Below, in pieces: positions 5,928-11,617 of a DNA stretch of 11,617 bases. Made by a program: the position numbers and the translations under genes. Origin of the DNA: an uncultured Lachnospiraceae bacterium (GTDB lineage: Bacteria; Bacillota; Clostridia; Lachnospirales; Lachnospiraceae); NCBI GenBank assembly GCA_902766845.1, contig CACXFD010000015.1, positions 1 through 11,617 on the forward strand, written 5' to 3'. The stretch's first letter is position 1; every line of letters starts with the position of its first letter. The notes under the pieces were generated by a model, which was not told the origin of the DNA, made no database searches, and saw nothing but the letters and a program-made list of their open reading frames with translations.

Positions 5928-7523
5928 GTCTTCGTCTTCGGCGCCGTCTCCGGCCCCGTCCGTCTCCTGCGTCAGTTCCATATGGAACACCGACTGCAGC
6001 TCCTGTTCACTGACCACATAGCGGGTCTGCGGTTCATCCTTCTCGCGTGCCCGCGCCCGGTATTCCACCTGCCGGCCGGCGATGTCGGCCGTAGCGGCAG
6101 CCAGATCCTGCAGCACCTGCGGACGCCCGCCGTAGTAGCATTTGAGCGCGTCCGGGAACACGAGTCCGACGACGCCTTCCTCGATGGGCTCCAGCTCCAC
6201 GCCCTTGAGTCCGGCCTGATAGGAAAAGCTCGACAGCGCCCCGACGATGCGGCGCCACTGTTCTTTGAGCTCGTTCAGGTCCTGCAGCTGCAGCTTCGGG
6301 ACTTTCTTCACGACCACCGGCCGCTCCGGCTGCGGCTGCGCCGCGGGAGCCGCCGCGGTGAAGTTCCCTTCCGCGAGCCTGGCCTCGAGCTGGCGCACGC
6401 GTTCCGTCAGCGACGCGATATCGGTCTCCATCTGCGGCCGCGACAGCCGGATCAGGGCCGCCTCCGTCAGGACGCGCTGGTCCGGCGCGTACCGCATGCG
6501 GTTCAGCAGTTCCGCGAAGATCCGGATGCAGCGGACCAGCGTCTGCTCGTCGGCCTGCTGCGCCATGGCGCCCAGCCGCGCCCGGTCCTCGCTCGTCATA
6601 TCGATCAGTTCTTCTCCGGCCGTGCCCGTGGTCTTCAGGATCAGCAGGTCCCGCAGATACCAGGTGAAATCCGCCGCGAACCGCGACAGCTCCCGGCCCT
6701 CCGAAAGGACCCCGTCCAGCAGCCGGATGCAGGCGGCCGTGTCGCCGCGCATCGCGGCATCGAACAGCCGGTGATAGACTTCGTAATCCACCTCGCCGAG
6801 GACGGACAGCACGCCGTCGTAGGTGAGCTTCTGTCTGTCGTAGAACGCCGTGCACTGCTCGAGCAGGCTGATGGCGTCACGCATGGACCCGTCGCCGCGG
6901 CGGGCGATGTACCGGAGCGCTTCCTCCTCCGCCTCCACGCCCTCCGCCCGCAGCATCTCATCGAGGCGCGCGCGGATGGTCTCCAGCGGGATGCGCTTGA
7001 AATCATAGCGCTGGCAGCGGGACAGGACCGTCGGCAGGATCTTGTGCACTTCCGTGGTGGCCAGCACGAAGATCACGTAGGACGGCGGCTCTTCCAGCGT
7101 CTTGAGCAGCGCGTTGAACGCGCCCGGCGACAGCATGTGCGCTTCGTCGATGATATAGACGCGGAAGCGTCCGTCCGCAGGCGGGTACTGGACCTCCTCG
7201 ACGATCTCGCGGACGTTGTCCACGCCGTTGTTGGAGGCCGCGTCGATCTCCACCACGTTCATGGCCGCGCCGGCCAGGATGGCCCGGCACGAGGCGCACT
7301 CGTTGCAGGGGCTCCCGTTCACCGGATGCTCGCAGTTGACCGCGCGCGCCAGGATCTTCGCGAGCGTGGTCTTGCCGGTGCCCCGCGTCCCGCAGAACAG
7401 GTACGCGTGCCCGGTCTGCCCGGTCTGCACCTGGTGGCGCAGGGTCTGCACGATGGCGTCCTGGCCCTTGACCTCGTCAAAGGTCTGCGGCCGCCATTTG
7501 CGGTATAAAGCCGTATACGCCAT
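5925..7523 (-). CDS. dnaX: DNA polymerase III subunit gamma/tau
   Basis: This 532-residue protein is the clamp-loader ATPase of the replicative polymerase. The AAA+ module carries Walker A GTRGTGKT (45-52), four zinc-binding cysteines (Cys64, Cys73, Cys76, Cys79), Walker B DEAH (126-129), sensor 1 ATTE (about 155-158), the arginine-finger SRC (168-170) and sensor 2 GSMRDA (212-217). Domain III and an Ala/Pro-rich linker follow, then a tau-like C-terminal region ending in an acidic tail. I see no A-AAA-AAG slippery heptamer near the linker, so a programmed frameshift giving gamma is not indicated. The ATG at 7523 has a good ribosome site (TGAGGAAAG) whose TGA is the stop codon of the phosphofructokinase gene, tying the two genes together. 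It is followed 84 nt later by ybaB. Confidence 0.98.
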   Translation of the reverse strand: MAYTALYRKWRPQTFDEVKGQDAIVQTLRHQVQTGQTGHAYLFCGTRGTGKTTLAKILARAVNCEHPVNGSPCNECASCRAILAGAAMNVVEIDAASNNGVDNVREIVEEVQYPPADGRFRVYIIDEAHMLSPGAFNALLKTLEEPPSYVIFVLATTEVHKILPTVLSRCQRYDFKRIPLETIRARLDEMLRAEGVEAEEEALRYIARRGDGSMRDAISLLEQCTAFYDRQKLTYDGVLSVLGEVDYEVYHRLFDAAMRGDTAACIRLLDGVLSEGRELSRFAADFTWYLRDLLILKTTGTAGEELIDMTSEDRARLGAMAQQADEQTLVRCIRIFAELLNRMRYAPDQRVLTEAALIRLSRPQMETDIASLTERVRQLEARLAEGNFTAAAPAAQPQPERPVVVKKVPKLQLQDLNELKEQWRRIVGALSSFSYQAGLKGVELEPIEEGVVGLVFPDALKCYYGGRPQVLQDLAAATADIAGRQVEYRARAREKDEPQTRYVVSEQELQSVFHMELTQETDGAGDGAEDED

Positions 7524-7533
7524 AACTCTTTCC

Positions 7534-8607
7534 TCAGTCTCCGAAGCTGATGCCCAGGAGCCTTGCCTCCTTCACGAGCGACCCGTCCGGATCCACGGTC
7601 TTCAGTTTCCCCGCCACGTCCTGCAGCGGCGTTTTAGTGATCTCATTGTGCACGATGCTGACCATATAGCCGAATTCGCCGCGCGAGATCATCTCCGCCG
7701 CGCTCACGCCGAGACGCGTCGAGAGCACGCGGTCAAACGGGCACGGGCTGCCGCCGCGCTGCGTATGGCCGGGCACGGTCACGCGCACCTCCTGGCCGCA
7801 CAGGGCTTCGAGCTGCGCGCCGATCTTATAGGCCACCGAAGGATAGACCGGCTCGTTCTTCCGCTTTTCCTTCAGTTCTTTCTTCTTCATGCCTGCCTCA
7901 TCCTGCGGGACCGCTCCCTCGGCGCAGGCAATGATCGAGAACCGGTGGCCGGCCCGTGAACGCTTCTTCACGGCTTCCGCCACTTTTTCGATATCATACG
8001 GGATCTCAGGGATCAGGATGATGTCCGCGCCTCCGGCGATGCCGGCGTGAAGCGTCAGGTGGCCCACCTTGTGGCCCATGACCTCCACGATGAAGATCCG
8101 GCCGTGCGACGCCGCCGTGGTATGGATGCTGTCGATGGCCGCCGTCGCGATATTCACGGCGCTCTCGAACCCGAAGGTCTGGTCCGTGCCCCACAGATCA
8201 TTATCGATGGTCTTCGGAAGGCCGATCACGTTCAGCCCTTCCTCGCGCAGCAGGTTCGCGGTCTTCTGGCTGCCGTTGCCGCCCAGGACCACGAGGCAGT
8301 TCAGGCGAAGCTTGCGGTACGTCTGCTTCATGGCCTCGACCTTGTCCAGCCCGTTTTCATCCGGCACGCGCATCAGCTTGAACGGCTGGCGCGACGTCCC
8401 AAGGATGGTGCCGCCTTCCGTCAGGATCCCGCCGAAATCCTTCGGCGTCATCATGCGGTAATCCGCGTAGATCAGGCCCTTGTAGCCTTCTTCGAAGCCG
8501 ATGATCTCGACGTCTTCATACATCTCATAGAGGGCCTTGGCCACGCCGCGCATGGTGGCGTTCAGGCTCTGGCAGTCACCGCCCGAAGTCAGCATTCCGA
8601 TTCTCAT
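7534..8607 (-). CDS. 6-phosphofructokinase, mixed ATP/PPi-type signature
   Basis: This 357-residue protein phosphorylates fructose 6-phosphate to fructose 1,6-bisphosphate in glycolysis. The N-terminal LTSGGDCQSLNA is the nucleotide-side loop, GGNGS is at 109-113, the catalytic TIDND at 133-137 (Asp135 as base), MGHKVGH at 177-183 and PGHTQRGGSP at 279-288. A charged insertion at about 235-253 is typical of the long group. In E. coli numbering the donor-site residues are Gly at 104 (ATP-like) but Lys at 124 (PKTIDND, PPi-like), with Asn replacing Asp103, so the phosphoryl donor cannot be read from sequence. The start is the ATG at 8607, where the conserved fold begins, with GGGAG 10 nt upstream; the longer frame to 8682 runs through the promoter and is rejected. 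It is the first gene of the string into dnaX, 10 nt away. I leave the symbol blank because the donor is unclear. Confidence 0.95.
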   Translation of the reverse strand: MRIGMLTSGGDCQSLNATMRGVAKALYEMYEDVEIIGFEEGYKGLIYADYRMMTPKDFGGILTEGGTILGTSRQPFKLMRVPDENGLDKVEAMKQTYRKLRLNCLVVLGGNGSQKTANLLREEGLNVIGLPKTIDNDLWGTDQTFGFESAVNIATAAIDSIHTTAASHGRIFIVEVMGHKVGHLTLHAGIAGGADIILIPEIPYDIEKVAEAVKKRSRAGHRFSIIACAEGAVPQDEAGMKKKELKEKRKNEPVYPSVAYKIGAQLEALCGQEVRVTVPGHTQRGGSPCPFDRVLSTRLGVSAAEMISRGEFGYMVSIVHNEITKTPLQDVAGKLKTVDPDGSLVKEARLLGISFGD

Positions 8608-8653
8608 GGATCCACTTCTCCCGACGTAAAATGATGGCACAAAACTACCCTTC

Positions 8654-8682
8654 ATTATAGTACAAAGAAGGGCGATGGGCAA
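8654..8682 (-). promoter_or_regulatory. Sigma-A-type promoter of the phosphofructokinase-dnaX operon
   Basis: On the minus strand, a -35 TTGCCC (8677-8682) and a perfect -10 TATAAT (8654-8659) are separated by 17 nt. The predicted start near 8647 gives a leader of about 40 nt before the ATG at 8607. It is the only convincing promoter I see ahead of the six-gene string. Confidence 0.8.
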
Positions 8683-8688
8683 GTATTA

Positions 8689-8874
8689 TCCGCATCAGCG
8701 AAGCGGAGCATATTCACTGGTTCTCGCAGGTTCATCCGCATCAGCGAAGCTCCAGACCGCTTCGCGCTCTGGGGCTCGCAGGCTCGCGGCGCATATTCGT
8801 CAAAGGGACCGGGGGAGAAACATGCGTTTCTCCCCCGGTCCCTTTTCCTCATATGCTTGCTTCGCTGATGCGGA
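8689..8874. repeat. Three copies of a 16-bp repeat in a modular intergenic region
   Basis: TCCGCATCAGCGAAGC occurs at 8689-8704 and 8735-8750 as a direct repeat and inverted at 8859-8874, all identical. The outer pair extends further: 8705-8715 carries CGGAGCATATT and the inverted copy carries ATATGCTT. GCATATTC recurs at 8708-8715 and 8791-8798, and CTCGCAGG twice (8723-8730, 8776-8783). The stretch 8752-8772 can also form CCAGA-CGC-TTC-GCG-TCTGG. The region flanks the bidirectional terminator and lies between the SRP RNA and the phosphofructokinase promoter. It looks like a clustered, partly degenerate REP-type or other dispersed element; no open reading frame or transposase is present. Confidence 0.7.
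8802..8846 (-). terminator. Bidirectional terminator, 16-bp perfect stem
   Basis: The arms at 8805-8820 and 8827-8842 are perfectly complementary over 16 bp, with a CATGCG loop. They are flanked by AAA on the left and TTTT on the right, which extends pairing to about 19 bp. On minus it lies about 32 nt beyond the SRP RNA 3' end and closes that transcript; on plus it is followed by TTTT and would block transcription from the left. This is the strongest hairpin in the window. Confidence 0.9.
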
Positions 8875-8877
8875 CAT

Positions 8878-9139
8878 CCGCGCGCTCTGCTTCGAAACGG
8901 ACTAACAGGCGTTACCGCAGCAGACGGCTCGGTCCAGGCTCCCTCACGGCACACGGGATGACTTGCTTAGTGCTGCTTCGTTCCCGACCTGACACGGTTC
9001 ACAAGGTCCCGTTGCGTAAGACCCAAACGTCAATACCACTTACTGCGGGCAGCCCCACCGGCCCGGCCCTCAGACAGAGCATCACCCCTGCTCAGGCGGA
9101 TTGCAGGTACAGGGCTCCGCCACGTCCCCGGCTGCGCGG
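8878..9139 (-). ncRNA. Signal recognition particle RNA, large Gram-positive type with Alu domain
   Basis: The RNA of the signal recognition particle binds Ffh and targets membrane and secreted proteins. On the minus strand the conserved helix 8 is clear: GUCAGGUCG, a GGAA tetraloop (complement of 8981-8984), then CGAAGCAGCA. The closing pair differs from the E. coli sequence by a paired change. The Alu domain is also recognisable: CCCUGUACCUGCAAUCCGC near the 5' end and GUAAGUGGUAUUGACGUUUGGGUC in the middle match the large Bacillus/Clostridia form from memory. The ends were set by the pairing of CCGCGC (9134-9139) with GCGCGG (8878-8883) as helix 1, giving about 262 nt; they are approximate, and the primary transcript is probably longer and trimmed. 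It sits between tadA and the dnaX block, as in B. subtilis. Genes with this product are usually named ffs or scr. Confidence 0.95.
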
Positions 9140-9169
9140 AAAGGTGAATGCTTTTTCAGTGCACGGACT

Positions 9170-9198
9170 AGTATACCCGTGCGGTCATAAAATGTCAA
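9170..9198 (-). promoter_or_regulatory. Consensus promoter of the SRP RNA
   Basis: A perfect -35 TTGACA (9193-9198) and a near-perfect -10 TATACT (9170-9175) are separated by exactly 17 nt on the minus strand. The predicted transcription start is about 9162, some 23 nt before the inferred mature 5' end. The tadA stop codon (9195-9197) is part of the -35 box, so the promoter begins inside the tadA gene. Such a strong promoter fits a stable, abundant RNA. Confidence 0.92.
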
Positions 9199-9857
9199 TC
9201 GGCTTTCGGAGAGCACGGCTCTCCGGCTTCCGCGGCGGCCTTCACAGCCTCTGCCGTGTCGGAGTCCTGCTTTTCGGCCTCTTCCTCTTCTCCGGCGTCC
9301 GCGGCCCGCGCCGCCTTCTCGCTCTTCAGCCGCACGCGCAGCTGCTTGAAGAAGGTCTGCAGGACCTGCGAGCACTCCTCGCCCAGCACGCCTTCGGTGA
9401 TCTCTACCTGGTGGTTGAACGCCGGCTCCTGCAGCAGGTTCAGGATGCTTCCGGCACACCCCGCCTTCGGGTTCCGGCACCCCATCACCACGCGGTCGAT
9501 CCGCGACTGCACGAGCGCGCCGGCGCACATCTGGCACGGCTCCAGCGTCACATACATCGTGCAGCCCTCGAGGCGCGAGTCGCCCAGCCGGCGGCAGGCC
9601 TTCCGGATCGCGATCAGCTCCGCGTGCGCCAGTGTCGTATGGTCCGTCAGGCGCCGGTTGTATCCGCTCCCGATGACCCGTCCGTCCCGCACGATCACGC
9701 AGCCGATGGGGACCTCGCCGAGCGCCGCGGCCTTCTCTGCAAGCTTCAGCGCGCGGCGCATGAAGCGGATGTCGGCCTTCTCCCGTTCAGCTGCTTCGCG
9801 GTCCCGCGCCGCGTCCGGCAGCGCGGGCGCGCCGCTCTCCCCGTTCATGCGGCTCAC
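9195..9857 (-). CDS. tadA: tRNA-specific adenosine deaminase TadA
   Basis: This is a 220-residue zinc deaminase that converts the wobble adenosine 34 of tRNA-Arg(ACG) to inosine. The catalytic site is intact: HAE (78-80, His ligand and Glu proton shuttle) and PCQMC (107-111, two Cys ligands). VPIGCVIV and the substrate-side NHQVEI also fit the family. It is longer than the usual 150-160 residues: about 30 residues precede the core, and an acidic Ala/Glu-rich tail follows at about 178-220. The start is uncertain. GTG at 9857 overlaps the upstream stop (GTGA); ATG at 9848 has AAGTGAG close upstream; ATG at 9761 has GAGAAGG before it and would give a conventional N-terminus. The stop lies in the -35 box of the SRP RNA promoter. 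It is probably co-transcribed with the coiled-coil membrane protein gene. Confidence 0.95.
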   Translation of the reverse strand: MSRMNGESGAPALPDAARDREAAEREKADIRFMRRALKLAEKAAALGEVPIGCVIVRDGRVIGSGYNRRLTDHTTLAHAELIAIRKACRRLGDSRLEGCTMYVTLEPCQMCAGALVQSRIDRVVMGCRNPKAGCAGSILNLLQEPAFNHQVEITEGVLGEECSQVLQTFFKQLRVRLKSEKAARAADAGEEEEAEKQDSDTAEAVKAAAEAGEPCSPKAD

Positions 9858-10951
9858 TTCTTGCTGCCGCGGGAGCGGTAGATCTGCACGGCCTCGGTCA
9901 GGTTGGCCGGGTTCTCGGAATCCACGATGTTCAGGATCTCATCGAGCTTGTCCGCGGCCATGTTCTCCTTGCCGATCACGGTCTCATAATCCTGCGAGAT
10001 CGCGATGGTGCGGCTGCGGATCTCGTCCTCGGCCTGACGGCGCCGCGCGATGCGGTCGTTCAGTTCTCCTTCGAGCGTTTCGAGACGCTCGCGGTTGTTC
10101 TCCTGGATCTCCTGGCGGATCATCGGATCCGTCTGCTGCTCGAACAGGTTGATCGCATCGGCCTTCTGCTGCTCCAACCCGGCGATCCCGGATTCGAGCT
10201 CGGCGATGTTCCGGTCAAACTCGCCGAGATCATACATCTCATCGTTCTTGTCCTTGCGGATGCCCTTCTTGATGCGGGCGATGCGGCCCTTGTTGGACGC
10301 GATCTTCTGCCGCAGGAGCTTGCCCTCCTTGAGCGGCGCGTAGTGACGGACCTTGACCAGGTTGTTGATCACGATGTACACCACGACGAAAACGATCAGG
10401 AACGCGACGGCGATCAGGATGAAGTGCAGGGGCTTGCGCTTGGCGGCCGGTATCAGCGCGTAGATGATGCCGGGGATGCCGGCGACCCAGATCAGCGCCG
10501 TCAGCGCAAAGATCAGGATCTCCTTCAGGCTGCCCGGGAAGAACAGGGCATAGAAGAACCCGTTGTTGCAGATGCCCGGCACGGCCTTCTGCGAGAACAG
10601 CTCTTTGATCTGCGTCTTCAGGCCGGAGTTCTGGGCCACCAGGCTGGCGGTCTCCTCCTCCATCCGGTTTTTCACGCCTTTTTCGCGTTCTTTCGCGCGC
10701 TTGTTCTTTTCCGCGCGGAGCTTCTCCTGCTCCTTGCGAATCTGCGAATCATAGGTCTCCGCCAGCTCATCGCGGCGCTTCTTGACCGTCGACTGGATCT
10801 CGTCCGCCACGGCCTTGCGCTGGCCCGACAGCTCCCGGTCCAGTTTCTTCTCTTCCGCCGTCACGGTATCCAGCGTATCCTTCCAGTTCTCCAGCTCGAT
10901 CACCGCGGTGCGGGCGCTCTGCAGATATTCTTTCTGGTCCACGATCGCCAT
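9854..10951 (-). CDS. Double coiled-coil protein with two central membrane helices, function unknown
   Basis: This 365-residue protein is unrecognised by function. A long charged coiled coil (about 30-118) leads to CNNGFFYALFFPG, then two membrane helices (about 143-168 and 174-198) joined by a very short KRKP turn, then a second coiled coil (about 205-320) and a C-terminal tail. There is no signal peptide. The tight hairpin and basic flanks place both coiled coils on the same side, probably the cytoplasm. I recall proteins of the same architecture in Lachnospiraceae genomes, uncharacterised as far as I know. The start is ATG 10951, preceded by a G-rich ribosome site (AAGGGGGG, about 6 nt away); the frame stays open upstream through the promoter but has no starter signal there. 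Its stop overlaps the tadA GTG, and it is transcribed from the promoter at 11016-11044. A role in envelope organisation or mechanosensing would be speculation. Confidence 0.85.
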   Translation of the reverse strand: MAIVDQKEYLQSARTAVIELENWKDTLDTVTAEEKKLDRELSGQRKAVADEIQSTVKKRRDELAETYDSQIRKEQEKLRAEKNKRAKEREKGVKNRMEEETASLVAQNSGLKTQIKELFSQKAVPGICNNGFFYALFFPGSLKEILIFALTALIWVAGIPGIIYALIPAAKRKPLHFILIAVAFLIVFVVVYIVINNLVKVRHYAPLKEGKLLRQKIASNKGRIARIKKGIRKDKNDEMYDLGEFDRNIAELESGIAGLEQQKADAINLFEQQTDPMIRQEIQENNRERLETLEGELNDRIARRRQAEDEIRSRTIAISQDYETVIGKENMAADKLDEILNIVDSENPANLTEAVQIYRSRGSKK

Positions 10952-11015
10952 TCCGGTCCCCCCTTGTTTATGAATTCGATACGGATCGATGCAGACGCAT
11001 ATTTCTTTAGTATAA

Positions 11016-11044
11016 AGTATAGCACACTTTACGGGGCGTGCAAA
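11016..11044 (-). promoter_or_regulatory. Promoter of the coiled-coil protein and tadA genes
   Basis: On the minus strand, a -35 TTTGCA (11039-11044) and a -10 TATACT (11016-11021) have a 17-nt spacer. The predicted start near 11009 gives a leader of about 58 nt. A second TATACT at 11009-11014 lacks a suitable -35 box. Confidence 0.7.
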
Positions 11045-11052
11045 GAGAAGAT

Positions 11053-11097
11053 TTTGCCGGCTGCTGCGGCGGTCCCGGCGGATCCGTCCCCGGCAAA
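11053..11097. repeat. 8-bp inverted repeat between divergent promoters
   Basis: TTTGCCGG (11053-11060) is inverted as CCGGCAAA (11090-11097) around a 29-nt GC-rich centre. It sits between the -35 regions of the divergent promoters, a position suited to a regulator binding both sides or to DNA looping, but eight base pairs is little evidence. Confidence 0.35.
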
Positions 11098-11124
11098 GCG
11101 CCAATTTGTTTCCCCTTTTTGATG

Positions 11125-11153
11125 TTGTGTTTTCCGCCCCCGTGTTTTATAAT
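11125..11153 (+). promoter_or_regulatory. Probable promoter of pckA
   Basis: A perfect -10 TATAAT (11148-11153) has TTGTGT (11125-11130) 17 nt upstream as a weak -35 box. The start near 11160 gives a leader of about 65 nt. The poor -35 box would suit an activated or otherwise regulated promoter, which is inference. Confidence 0.65.
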
Positions 11154-11180
11154 ACTTGTCAACGAAACAACGCGAATCCC

Positions 11181-11196
11181 GCGGTCCGCGGACCGC
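11181..11196 (+). promoter_or_regulatory. 16-bp perfect palindrome in the pckA leader
   Basis: GCGGTCCGCGGACCGC is its own reverse complement. It lies between the predicted transcription start and the ribosome site, ending 12 nt before AAAGGAGG. As RNA it could form a 6-bp stem with a CGCG loop; as DNA it could be an operator placed to block the polymerase. No matching regulator is in view. Confidence 0.45.
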
Positions 11197-11224
11197 CCCG
11201 CAAGGAAAAAGGAGGTATCTTCCC

Positions 11225-11617
11225 ATGAAAACGCCCGATCTGAGCCGCTACGGCATCACCGACGTGCAGGAGATCGTGTATAACCCTTCGTATGAGTTCC
11301 TCTTCGAAGAGGAGATGCGCCCGGACCTGACCGGCTTTGATAAGGGACAGCTCACGGAGCTGGACGCCGTCAACGTCATGACCGGCATCTACACCGGCCG
11401 CTCCCCCAAGGATAAATTCATCGTCATGGACGAGAATTCCAAGGATACGGTCTGGTGGACCACCGAGGGCTATCCGAACGATAACCACGTGGCCACGCAG
11501 GAAGCCTGGTCCGCCGTCAAGGACCTGGCCGTCAAAGAGCTCTCCGGCAAGCGCCTGTTCGTCATGGATGCCTTCTGCGGCGCGAACAAAGACACCCGCA
11601 TGGCCATCCGCTTCATC
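11225..11617 (+). CDS. pckA: Phosphoenolpyruvate carboxykinase (ATP), N-terminal part
   Basis: The first 131 residues of ATP-dependent PEP carboxykinase, which interconverts oxaloacetate plus ATP with phosphoenolpyruvate, CO2 and ADP. It serves gluconeogenesis or, in anaerobes making succinate or propionate, the carboxylating direction. The N-terminal domain is clear: YNPSYEFLFEEE (19-30), the conserved TGIYTGRSPKDKF (53-65) with the substrate-binding Arg59, and LFVMDAFCGAN (111-121). The full protein is normally about 530-540 residues, so about three quarters, including the P-loop and metal site, lies beyond the window. The start ATG has a strong AAAGGAGG nine nt upstream. It is the only plus-strand gene and is transcribed away from the coiled-coil protein gene, sharing a 273-nt intergenic region. 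Confidence 0.96.
   Translation, partial: MKTPDLSRYGITDVQEIVYNPSYEFLFEEEMRPDLTGFDKGQLTELDAVNVMTGIYTGRSPKDKFIVMDENSKDTVWWTTEGYPNDNHVATQEAWSAVKDLAVKELSGKRLFVMDAFCGANKDTRMAIRFI

Noticed and set aside
5925..6400. Programmed frameshift in dnaX that would make a short gamma form
   Set aside because: The Lys-Lys codons near the linker read AAGAAAGTC; no A-AAA-AAG slippery heptamer or adjoining stem is visible.
5649..7508. Plus-strand open frame of 619 codons
   Set aside because: Antisense shadow of dnaX, whose minus-strand protein has all AAA+ and zinc motifs.
8608..8682. Upstream in-frame ATG that would extend the phosphofructokinase by 25 residues
   Set aside because: The extension covers the -10 and -35 boxes, and family homology begins at the ATG at 8607, which has its own ribosome site.
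8655..8954. Small open frames across the SRP RNA and repeat region
   Set aside because: They overlap the structured RNA, terminator and repeats, and encode Arg/Ser-rich peptides without ribosome sites.
10952..11104. Upstream extension of the coiled-coil protein by 51 residues
   Set aside because: It reads through the promoter at 11016-11044 and has no ribosome site, whereas ATG 10951 has a G-rich one.

Overview
The window looks like the chromosome of a high-G+C member of the Firmicutes, class Clostridia, probably Lachnospirales. Three things support this. The signal recognition particle (SRP) RNA is the large Gram-positive type with an Alu domain. The tadA - SRP RNA - dnaX - ybaB - recR order is the one known from Firmicutes. 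Two lineage-type proteins of unknown role (the TPR protein and the double coiled-coil membrane protein) resemble families I recall from Lachnospiraceae. The genus is inference. Almost everything reads on the minus strand; only the truncated pckA at the right edge reads on plus.

Layout from left to right: 1-320 has no gene but holds a 14-bp dyad, a strong GC-rich hairpin with a T-rich plus-strand tail, and three 13-bp tandem repeats just beyond the serpin stop. 321-1823 (-) is a secreted serpin lipoprotein. A terminator at 1953-1971 separates it from a compact minus-strand gene string: pfkA-type phosphofructokinase (8607-7534), dnaX (7523-5925), ybaB (5840-5502), recR (5501-4905), a TPR/hendecad-repeat protein (4834-2678) and cvpA-like (2681-1977). 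Spacing is tight (10, 84, 0 and 70 nt, then a 4-nt ATGA overlap), so they are probably co-transcribed from a promoter at about 8654-8682. 8689-8874 is a repeat-rich gap with a 16-bp motif in three copies and a very strong bidirectional terminator. 8878-9139 (-) is the SRP RNA; its promoter -35 box contains the tadA stop codon. tadA (9857-9195) overlaps by 4 nt the upstream gene for a two-TM coiled-coil protein (10951-9854). A 273-nt divergent promoter region follows, and then pckA (11225 to the edge, +).

How the genes fit together: tadA (tRNA wobble inosine), SRP RNA (protein targeting), dnaX (clamp loader), ybaB (nucleoid protein) and recR (recombinational repair) are a housekeeping block. 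Phosphofructokinase and PEP carboxykinase are central carbon enzymes on either side of it. The serpin is the most accessory-like gene and would act outside the cell on proteases.

I see no CRISPR array, transposase, phage gene, toxin-antitoxin pair or defence system. The most interesting leads are the serpin with its Ala-Ala reactive loop, the TPR protein with 11-residue Ala/Glu repeats and a P-loop-like domain lacking a Walker A motif, the mixed donor signature of the phosphofructokinase, and the uncharacterised repeat next to the SRP RNA.
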